From the NCBI GenBank assembly GCA_963931865.1, contig OZ007518.1, positions 1,789,136-1,853,135 on the forward strand: a DNA stretch of 64,000 nucleotides. The letters run 5' to 3'. Below are positions 55,771 to 64,000 of the stretch, piece by piece (the first letter of the stretch is position 1; each line of letters opens with the position of its first letter). The translations under genes and the position numbers were made by a program. This stretch comes from Axinella damicornis. Taxonomy: Eukaryota > Porifera > Demospongiae > Axinellida > Axinellidae. The notes under the pieces were generated by a model that saw only the letters and a list, made by a program, of their open reading frames with translations, was not told where the DNA came from and did not search any database.

Positions 55771-56830
55771 GACTTACTAACCCACAGGCCACTCCGCTAC
55801 ACATTGGCTCGTGGGGTAACTGTAGCCTCGTTCCCAGGAGTGACTTACTAACCCACAGGCCACTCCACTACACATTGGCTCGTGGGGTAACTGTAGCCTC
55901 CTTCCCAGGAGTGACTTACTAACCCACAGGCCACTCCGCTACACATTGGCTCGTGGGGTAACTGTAGCCTCCTTCCCAGGAGTGACTTACTGACCCACAG
56001 GCCACTCCGCTACACATTGGCTCGTGGGGTAACTGTAGCCTCCTTTCCAGGAGTGACTTACTGACCCACAGGCCACTCCGCTACACATTGGCTCGTGGGG
56101 TAACTGTAGCCTCCTTCCCAGGAGTGACTTACTAACCCACAGGCCACTCTGCTACACATTGGCTCGTGGGGTAACTGTAGCCTCCTTCCCAGGAGTGACT
56201 TACTAACCCACAGGCCACTCCGCTACACATTGGCTCGTGGGGTAACTGTAGCCTCCTTCCCAGGAGTGACTTACTGACCCACAGGCCACTCCACTACACA
56301 TTGGCTCGTGGGGTAACTGTAGCCTCCTTCCCAGGAGTGACTTACTAACCCACAGGCCACTCCGCTACACATTGGCTCGTGGGGTAACTGTAGCCTCCTT
56401 CCCAGGAGTGACTTACTAACCCACAGGCCACTCCGCTACACATTGGCTCGTGGGGTAACTGTAGCCTCCTTCCCAGGAGTGACTTACTAACCCACAGGCC
56501 ACTCCGCTACACAGTGGCTCGTGGGATAACTGTAGCCTCCTTCCCAGGAGTGACTTACTAACCCACAGGCCACTCCGCTACACATTGGCTCGTGGGGTAA
56601 CTGTAGCCTCCTTCTTAGGAGTGACTTACTAACCCACAGGCCACTCCGCTACACATTGGCTCGTGGGGTAACTGTAGCCTCCTTCCCAGGAGTGACTTAC
56701 TAACCCACAGGCCACTCCGCTACACATTGGCTCGTGGGGTAACTGTAGCCTCCTTCCCAGGAGTGACTTACTAACCCACAGGCCACTCCGCTACACAGTG
56801 GCTCGTGGGATAACTGTAGTCTCCTTCCCA
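55763..56830. repeat. tandem array of 71-base units
   Basis: Fourteen full units plus a partial one, with unit starts every 71 bases from 55836 (AGGAGTGACTTACTAACCCA ... TGTAGCCTCCTTCCC). Copies are nearly identical. Each unit includes a GTAGCCTCCTTCCCAGG end of the common MITE, and a MITE remnant follows at 56816-56880. Confidence 0.95.
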
Positions 56831-56990
56831 GGCCTCCACGCCTAGCTTTTGTCACTTGCAGTACAGAAAGCGTGGGGAAAAACTGCCCATTCAAAGTTCC
56901 TTGTGTACCGTGTGTAGGTGATGGGGCTGTGCATGTGTGTGTGTGTGTGAGTGGGTGAGTGTAAGCACACACACCCTTGCTCTATCACAG

Positions 56991-58454
56991 GATGGAGGAC
57001 GAAGACTATGAAGGGACCGTAACCACTCAATTCGGCAAATTGGGAAACGCAGAGCAAGAGATACAAGTCCTCAGTACATGATGCACTCCAGAATCCACCT
57101 TGAATGACCTTCCTCACACATGCAGGTAAGATATCCACTCACACACTGTTCTGGGTTGACCTTAGTCTCGTTCCCAGACCCCGAACGGTGCACATTTGGG
57201 GTCTGGGAGTGAGACTAGGTTGGCCCGCACAATAGAAAGCCTGTAAGAATAGTGAACACTGTGTGTCCACACAGCTCAATATGGAGCAGGTCCCATTCCC
57301 AGACCAGTGTGTACCCAGCACTGGCTTCCAGTATGATGTGCAGGAAAACATACCTCCCTGTATTTCTGTGGTAATAAGTTATCCCTTTAGGGCCCGTAGC
57401 GCCAAAAGTCGTGCGTATTGCAATACAATGTACGAATGTTTATCGTCCCAGTGTACCATTAACAAGCCACATTACTTTCAGAAGTGTGGGAGAGTTGTTT
57501 TGATTTTTGAATGCAGAATTTCTGGTTTAAAGTCTACCCTGAATGGCTTTTGTAAACTAATCCTCCGTCTCCCTCCCTCTCTCATAGTGCTGTCCCGTGG
57601 TGTATCTAACATCCCATGCTACCGTTTCATGTCCCGCTGGGGCAACTGGATCTGGGTTTGTTTAGATGCTCTGCGGTCCCTACCACTCCATTAACCATTT
57701 GCCCGAGGGCATTGCCATCAACACATGGATTGTCCGGTTGGTTATCTCCGCAGATGCATGCCCAACTACATACATTTTGCCAATTAGAGCATTTTATGTC
57801 TAGCCATAGCATCACGTCTTGTGACTGTCACATGACCTATTGTAGTTATTTTATGAAAGTCACATGACCTAGTCACATGACTGAACTCCCCTGTGATGCA
57901 TAGTAGATGCACTAGAGTTTATGAAGACGACCACTTGTTTTACAACACATACACACACACACACACATACACACACACACACACACAGAGTGAAGGAGGA
58001 AGATTAAAGGATGCTGGCCATCAAAGCTGGAAAGTCCGGAGAAGACAAACTCAAGAAATACGATCCTTTTGCATCAAGTGTTGTGTCAGCTGGAGGCTTT
58101 CTGGGTGTTACCAAGCTGGTGGATCCACATGGACCAGCAATTCTGTCGACTCCTCTCCCGTCGGTACTCCATCACCACAAGTGCCACTTGAATCTAAAGT
58201 TCCGTCCCCACACACACAACCAGCCACACCCACTTCGATTTGCCACCTCCTAGTCAACGAGTTCACCAAGTTCAACAGGTCTCACAGTCCCCAGGAAGAC
58301 GACCGCCTCCTCCACTCGCCTCACAGCCTGTCCCCATTCCGGGTTACATGGCACCACTGCAGCAACTCGGAGGGAGCTATCCCACGACCACCAGTCCTCC
58401 TCTCAGCATGTGCTCCCCTCCTGATTCCACCGTGGATGACTTCCCTCCAAACTG
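56991..58454 (+). CDS. CLOCK-like PAS-domain protein fragment, disrupted
   Basis: Three blocks on the plus strand. 56991-57125 holds HSRIHLE, then a TGA; with one additional G the frame would continue as W-x-F-L, like the start of CLOCK-type PAS-B domains (SRHSLEW). 57588-57655 encodes NIPCYRFMSRWGNWIW, matching the CYRFxxKxxxWIW core near the end of PAS-B in CLOCK/NPAS2. 57989-58454 is Ser/Pro/Gln-rich (NSVDSSPVGTPSPQVP in one frame, PPPSQRVHQVQQVSQ in another, separated by a one-base shift), like a transactivation tail. No bHLH or PAS-A was found between this and the divergent gene. It could be a pseudogene, a truncated gene or a real gene with assembly errors. PAS-B identity rests mainly on the middle block. 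Confidence 0.45.
57126..57587. other. intron-like stretch with inverted repeat
   Basis: An AGTCTCGTTCCCAGACC inverted repeat (57163-57218), a sister of the common MITE, is followed by open sequence at 57273-57370 (VPFPDQCVPSTGFQYDVQEN) ending in a GTAATA donor-like site. Whether that piece is an exon of the PAS gene is unresolved. Confidence 0.35.
57945..57988. repeat. CA microsatellite
   Basis: (CA)n ending in a possible splice acceptor, CACACAG, ahead of the Ser/Pro-rich block. Confidence 0.85.
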
Positions 58455-59438
58455 GTAAGAGATTCACTCTCACTCTGATTCGACTGGCTAACAATTTTTC
58501 ACCATGACAAGTGTAGGCATTACAAGTATGGCCAATGTGAGGATGCTGTTAGCAAACATGCGGTTGCTAATTTCTACTTAGCTTTATATACCATAAACTG
58601 GTACGTGAAGTGATTTGACAAAACATAATATGGTAATGACTTCCTGAATATTCAGAGTTTAGGAGGTTCTAATAATACATTTTGTACCTCGACTGATGGA
58701 TCTAAATGTGCAGTTCATCCCGCAGCCTCCTCCGCACAGCGTGAGTTGAGTTGCTTCATCGGTTGCAAGGAACATACAGTGCTAACCTCATGCTGTGAAC
58801 ATACAATGGTTGTGCCTCTGTGATGCGCACTTCAATAGGTCCACAATAACGAGACAGTCATTTGGAACTGAAATCCAGACCAGGATGGGAGGGGGAGGGA
58901 GGGGGGAGCATCCGGTATCTCCTTTTGGGGCATATCTAGCTATCTCTTTATTGAGTATCTATCCAGCCACATCGTCATGGCTACTAGTTGTAGTGTACAA
59001 TGTATGTACAGTGTACTGTATGTGGGAGGTATATTTTTCTGCCACAATTGGCACATTTTGGAAACCATTTTGTATCATTTTATGACATGAATTAAACCTA
59101 AATTGGCAGAAACAGCACTCCTGTTCTATAGTGTGACTGATGTGTGATTCTGCCAAAAATGGACCAATGAAACGAATTGGTATTATACCAGTGCTCGCAA
59201 TAACGTCCGGTAACCAGACAATTTACGGACAAAATTACTACTGTACGGACAAAGTTAGTATTGAACGGTAGCTACATGTACGTCTGGACAAGCGTGTGCG
59301 AGAAGCCGAGAGTTGTCATCTTCAACCGAGGGCCCACCAGCAAAAAGTTGCTTGAACGAGTAATTACGCCCACGAAAGTACACTGACCTCGAGTCGTTTA
59401 CACAGTATACGCACGCGGTACCGTCAACACGCGATAAA
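58455..59438. other. non-coding stretch
   Basis: No supported exon. A ~105-base segment at 59046-59150 recurs inverted at 62210-62325, so it is a dispersed repeat. Confidence 0.5.
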
Positions 59439-59554
59439 ATGGCAGGATTCAGTGCTCTGTATATCCGGTTATGCGACAGCTACAAACACGGATCAAACGC
59501 CAACAGTGAGAGGGATCCTTCGTCTAAAGCAGCAGCGCGTATGAAGCAAAACAG
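59439..59554 (+). CDS. candidate first coding exon, unknown product
   Basis: ATG-initiated frame MAGFSALYIRLCDSYKHGSN with SERDPSSKAAARMKQ, ending at a GTAAAC donor in phase 2. Upstream DNA is CpG-rich, as in promoters. I do not recognise the protein. The exon at 62414 does not fit its phase, so a missing exon or separate genes are implied. Confidence 0.4.
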
Positions 59555-59863
59555 GTAAACAGCACCTACGCAGTGAGCGTTAGATCGCTACTATACGGAT
59601 CGACGGTACGATGTACCGTTCATGTTATAACGCTTACTGTGCTGTGTCTGTCCTGTTGGTATCCTTCAGACTTGGTTATTCCTTAGACGAGGGATCCATC
59701 TTCCTGCTGCTTTTTGTCCCATGTTTCTAGCTGTTGTAGAATAGGCGCTAGAAAGCGTTGAAAATTAAAAGTATTTTTATAATCGCGCTTATCTCAATAA
59801 TTGCATTCCGGAATAATCTACACGGTACGGGAATGTTAATTTGAGTTACGTATGTAATGGTTA

Positions 59864-59984
59864 GCCTTGTTCCCAGACCTTCTCACCCCTAGCCTCGTTC
59901 CCAGGCCCCTTACGAAAAATTGGGTATCTCACCCCAGCGTTTAAGCGACAAACGCTGGGGTGAGAAGGCCTGGGAACGAGGCTA
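59864..59984. mobile_element. GTTCCCAGGC-family MITE, nested copies
   Basis: TAGCCTTGTTCCCAGACCTT and a second TAGCCTCGTTCCCAGGCCCC at the left, CACCCCAGCGTTT centre, then the inverted arm ending GGCCTGGGAACGAGGCTA. One element seems inserted in another. Confidence 0.75.
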
Positions 59985-60154
59985 ATTTCTGGTATTATAA
60001 TAGTTATTACAGTAAGATGTCATGTCAAATTTTCTTTGTGACGGGTCAAATTTAGTTATGTCAAGACATTATGACAGGATACATACACTGTAGGAAAAGT
60101 TATCGTGAGCACTGCTGGTATTGGGAATTGAGAATGTTGTACTAGGTATGGGTA

Positions 60155-61360
60155 TGTGAATGAGATATGAAGTTAGGAATTGTGCCATCATGCATGGTCA
60201 GCATAAAATGAGCTTTCAAGGTAGGTTGAATTTTGGGTCAATATTCAACGTACAGCAAAACAGACATCATTGGACTGCTCCATTCGTGCTGATCAAAATG
60301 GTGCAAATCCCGGCTTTGTATCTCCTTCCTAGCCCAAGTTGCCTCCATGTAGTATAGTACTGTGTGTGTCCTATTCCGTATATCCATTGTCTAAAGAATG
60401 GCATGATGTATCCATGCGTTTGAATAGAATATGAAGCTAGGTATTGTGCCATTGTGATCAGCATGAAAAGAACCTTCAAGTGATGTGTCGAAGGTAACTT
60501 ATAATGTTGGTCACATTTTGTCAAAATCACACTCAAACAAAGGCTATAATCCATGGATTTTCATGCTTTTGGGTCAAAATTCAACCTATATATACAGCAA
60601 ATTTGGCATCATTTGAACGCTCTATTCATATTAGCTGATCACAATGGTGCAAATCCCAGCTTCATATCTCATTCCTAGCCTAAGATACCTAGCATAGTAC
60701 GTACCTTGAATGTTTGGCCTAATTCCTTCTCCGTATAGCCATTATCTAAAGAAAGACATGTTGTATCCATGCATTTGAATGAAATATGAAGCTTGGTATT
60801 GTCCCATTGTGCTCGGCATGAGAAGAACCTTGTCAAATGTTTTAATACTGGTCACATTTTAGCCAAAAATCGCACTCGACTTTTATTATGGGTCACATTT
60901 TTGCCAAAAATCGCACTCAACCAAAGGTATATATAATCCATAGCAAAATGGACATCATTGTAATGCTCAATTCGTGCTGATCACAATGGTGCAAATCCCA
61001 GCTTCGTATCTCATTCCTAGCCCAAGATACCCAACGTAGTACTTACATGTAGCTCAAACCATTGGCATGATGCTAAGTACTATGCTACATGTAGGTATCT
61101 TGGGCTAGGAAGGAGATATGAAGCTGGGATTTGCATCATTGCGATCAGCATGAAAAGAACCTTCAACTGATGTCCTTGAAATGAATTTTAATTTCGGTCA
61201 CATTTTTGCCAAAAATCGCACTCTAACCAAAGGCTATAATCCATGATTTTGGGCCAAAATTCAACCTACAGCAAAATAGACATCATTTGAAAGCTCCATT
61301 CATGCTGATCGCAATGGTGCAAATCCCACCTTCATATCTCATTCCTAGCCCGAGATACGT
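60155..61360. mobile_element. cluster of MITEs of the 9902-10188 family
   Basis: Four to five tandem or nested copies with the arm GAGATATGAAGCTGGGATTT and GGTGCAAATCCCAGCTTCAT, and inner GTCACATTTTTGCCAAAAAT and ACTCAACCAAAGGCTATAAT. Orientation and completeness vary. Confidence 0.85.
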
Positions 61361-61387
61361 ACCTGCATAATATTATCACTGCACGGA

Positions 61388-61502
61388 TAGCCTCGTTCCC
61401 AGGTCTCCTACACCGCCAGTTTTTGATCACTTACGATATTTTTTTTTTTTGCATACTGTCCGTAGTCAAAAACTGGAGGTTTAGAATACGTGGAAACGAG
61501 GG
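61388..61502. mobile_element. GTTCCCAGGC-family MITE, degenerate
   Basis: TAGCCTCGTTCCCAGGTCTC, CCAGTTTTTGATCACTTA arm, T run, then AAAAACTGGAGG and GGAAACGAGGGTA. Confidence 0.6.
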
Positions 61503-61553
61503 TATGCATGCCCCCAGGACGCCCTCCACAACAAGTGGCAGTGTCCATGTATA

Positions 61554-62114
61554 TACCGTACTCTCGCGAAAGTCCGCCCACTCCGCAAAGAGCGCCCACC
61601 CCCCACTTTTGGCTCAATTTTCTATATAGGGTCAAAGTTTACTCGAATGAGCGCCCACCCTCGCGCTATAGCCTCGTGCCTCGTGTAACAGGCGATGGAG
61701 CGCATTAGTGAGACGTTCCAGCGTATCTGAGGTAAGAACCTCCTTGTCAAGTCTCTATATTAGTCTGTGTATCCGTATCTATGGTGTCCATGTGTCTTGC
61801 CTGGCTTGGCTTGCCTGTGCTGACGACGGCCCCGCGGCCTCCACGCTGGACCTCAGCCAGCGCTTGGCGGCAGCGAAGACGACGTGGTGAGCGGTGATGT
61901 TGCTAGTGACTCCAGCGATGTAGATGTGCTGGGAGGGCTTTGACTCACGTGCGCTTGCTGCTCGATCGCTGCTATTGCGCTACTTGTGTACGTAAACAAA
62001 GGTGGGCGCTCTTTCAAGGTTGAATGCGGAAACACTCGAAAGAGCGCCCACCCCCCTGTTTGGTGAGAAAGTAAGATGCAGCGCCCATGGGCGGACTTTC
62101 GCGAGAGTACGGTA
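61554..62114. mobile_element. TIR element TACCGTACTCTCGCGAAAGT
   Basis: Exact ~27-base terminal inverted repeats (TACCGTACTCTCGCGAAAGT ... and its reverse complement). Inside are several GAGCGCCCACC motifs in both orientations. A GC-rich open stretch at 61795-61895 has no homology I recognise. Confidence 0.8.
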
Positions 62115-62413
62115 CATGTATACATGTACATGTAGCAAATGAAGCAAGACTTCAGCTTTGCTGTGTATCCTTGATGTGGTTCGTTGTTCCATTTCTGACA
62201 GAAATGGCACATCAGTCACCCTACAGAACTGGAGTACTGTTTCTGCCTATTTTGGCTTAATTGACATGAAAAAATGTGCCGTAATTGGTAGAAAATGGTT
62301 TCCAAATTGTGCCAGTTTTGACATGTGAGTGTACCTGGAGTTTGTTGTACAAGTATTCCGTGTTCTTGTGTCTAATGAGTGAATGCATTTGTGTCAATAG
62401 CCCTTGCTTCCAG

Positions 62414-62565
62414 GGAGGGCTGACCAATCAGATTGCAGCTCCGTCCCCGACGCCCACGGCTACCCTCCTCTGCCTCAGCCCACCGAAGAGAGGCCTCGCC
62501 CCTATGGTAAAGATTTTGATCGTTTTGAGCATGTAAATCGAGAGCCCCATTCCTCGTACCGGCAG
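62414..62565 (+). CDS. candidate internal exon, unknown Pro-rich product
   Basis: A good acceptor (CTTGCTTCCAG) and donor (CAG/GTATGT) enclose an open frame: RADQSDCSSVPDAHGYPPLP, then EERPRPYGKDFDRF and VNREPHSSYRQ. It is Pro- and charged-residue-rich, probably disordered. It may belong to the PAS gene (its tail is also Pro-rich and ends at a possible GTAAGA donor) or to the 59439 exon; neither phase fits without another exon. Confidence 0.5.
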
Positions 62566-64000
62566 GTATGTTCCTTGTCTGTGACCTCTTATGGTGTCTA
62601 CATTGTATATAGTCTGTAATTCTATGTGTACTGCCGTAAGTGTAGATAATTTCGTGGGGCATGGCAGCAATGATTTTGTTGGCTATCGACTAAAGCCAAT
62701 ATACATAATTATGTCATAGTCGCGCATTATAGGGCACAGCTCACTTCTGGCGCATATTTGCTGTTGGGCGCAGGTTCAACTCTCGTCCCAGCTACGTGCT
62801 GTTTCGTGGTCTTACTTCACCCGTAAAGATAATTGTAAAAGTTACTTGACTGGGAAATTATCTACGGTTACGTTGTATATGATTATGTAATGCATGTGGA
62901 TAGGGCCTAAATTATTGGCTAATTAACATACGACTGTATGTAGTCCATCCCGATATCAACTTGCCATCCTTACTCCATCCCATGTTGAGACAATTGTGTG
63001 TTTGAGCAAAACGTAGTTCATTTGTGCTTTGTACAGCTAGTGATGGTATTCTCTCATTCCTCAAGTACATGTAGTGCTCAATTAATTGATGACTAGTTGT
63101 GCAAGCTATATATACATAAACAAACAAGTAAGGAATTTCCGTAGCCAGTCGTTGGACCCCTGGTAGCAGACACTGTGGTAGCAGACACTGCTCCCTGTCA
63201 GAGTCCACATTGTCTCGTTCCCACACCTGTCTGGTCCCATTCTAATCCTGGAGGATTACAACCTGCCAAAGCGAAAATTTAACTCGCGGCCACTACAATC
63301 ATACAATGTGCAAAGGTGTTTGGATGTTCAGAGTTAATGCCTGCATTGCAAACACTTCTGGGAAGTTTGCTTGGTCGACTGTGTTGACAAGTGGCTAGGG
63401 CTTTACGTGTCCATATTAGGCCCTGGGATTAGAATGCCCCGCCACAGTATGACTGTGTATAAGCGGCAGGACAAAGCGCAGTGTGGGTGAAGTTGATGTT
63501 GGCTCAACACTGACGACTATCGAGGTTGTATTCAACTGGCTGTGTACGTACATGTGTATGTGCGTTTGTTGATCAGCCAAACTGTGTGTGCTTAATTGCA
63601 TCAAAGTTGCGAGTCAAAATCTCGGGTGGAAACCCTCTGTCGCTCTTTGGAATAATGGACTGGTTCTCAGAATGCCATGTGCATTCTGCTACTGGTGTAT
63701 GTGATCGTCTGTTAGTATTGTCAGATATGATTTGTGGAGTATTTAAGTTCCTTATCGGTGCACCGCTAACTGTGAATATCAAGGTTCTCATGAAGATAAG
63801 CTGAATGGCAAGGTTTCACATACATGTTCGTAGGATGTCAGGGAGAAAGTAGTAATGGTATTTCAAAGAAGTTTTGCTTGTCTGTTTGTCTGCATGTGGG
63901 GTGTATGCACTGTACTAGGGCGCTGCTCAATCATGCTTGCATTGGCAACATATTTAGAAGAATCTTTCGCATAAAGTAGCATGACGTAGCACCACACTAA
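62566..64000. other. no supported feature
   Basis: I see no convincing exon, long repeat or RNA gene in the last 1.4 kb. It may be a long intron of the 62414-62565 gene. Confidence 0.5.

Noticed and set aside
55763..56830. CRISPR-like regular repeats
   Set aside because: The 71-base units are contiguous and have no variable spacers, and the context is an intron-rich animal genome.
61708..61890. GC-rich plus-strand frame as an exon
   Set aside because: It lies wholly within the TIR element 61554-62114 and does not resemble a known domain.
1..64000. tRNA, rRNA or other structured RNA genes
   Set aside because: I looked for cloverleaf-like or rRNA-like stretches and saw none convincing. The many hairpins are transposon inverted repeats.

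Overview
This is an animal nuclear DNA window, not prokaryotic: genes are split into many short exons by GT-AG introns, introns and intergenic DNA are full of small inverted-repeat transposons, microsatellites, poly(G)/poly(C) tracts and tandem arrays, and there is a 200-base assembly gap at 18417-18616. The gene content (a GABA-B-like class C GPCR, a Death-domain/ankyrin protein, a glucuronyltransferase and a PAS-domain protein) fits an early-branching invertebrate. A sponge is my best guess, but that is inference from gene families and not a phylogenetic result.

Layout. (1) 1-355, minus strand: an internal exon of a beta-1,3-glucuronyltransferase that runs off the left edge. (2) 4350-18318, minus strand: a nearly complete class C GPCR rebuilt here from 14 exons, with a Venus-flytrap ligand domain, a short Cys linker, seven membrane segments and a coiled-coil tail. 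Its first visible exon carries a one-base frameshift next to the assembly gap. (3) 19063-55216, minus strand: one gene model of 33 exons and 1,686 codons whose splice phases all agree from ATG to stop. It encodes two Death domains, two copies of an unnamed conserved region, a CARD-like helical domain, and 20 ankyrin repeats with one repeat per exon. Large segmental duplications and a 3-kb tandem duplication built this locus. (4) 56991-58454, plus strand, head-to-head with (3): fragments of a CLOCK-like PAS-B domain and a Pro/Gln-rich tail, needing one-base corrections. (5) 59439-62565, plus strand: two unassigned candidate exons.

Repeats. The commonest element has the terminus GCCTCGTTCCCAGGC. 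It occurs as solo short inverted repeats at many places, and its end is also built into the unit of three separate tandem arrays (4.9, 13 and 56 kb). Other families include TTAA-flanked elements at 33.5-34.9 kb, a pogo/Tigger-like MITE at 34955-35472 whose empty site is preserved in a paralogous segment, a 2-kb element full of TTCTTATAAG motifs at 14.8-16.7 kb, and a MITE family at 9.9 and 60-61 kb.

How genes may work together: (2) is a predicted ligand-sensing receptor. (3) looks like a cytoplasmic adaptor or sensor of the Death-fold/ankyrin type used in innate immunity and cell death. No functional link between neighbours can be shown from sequence alone.
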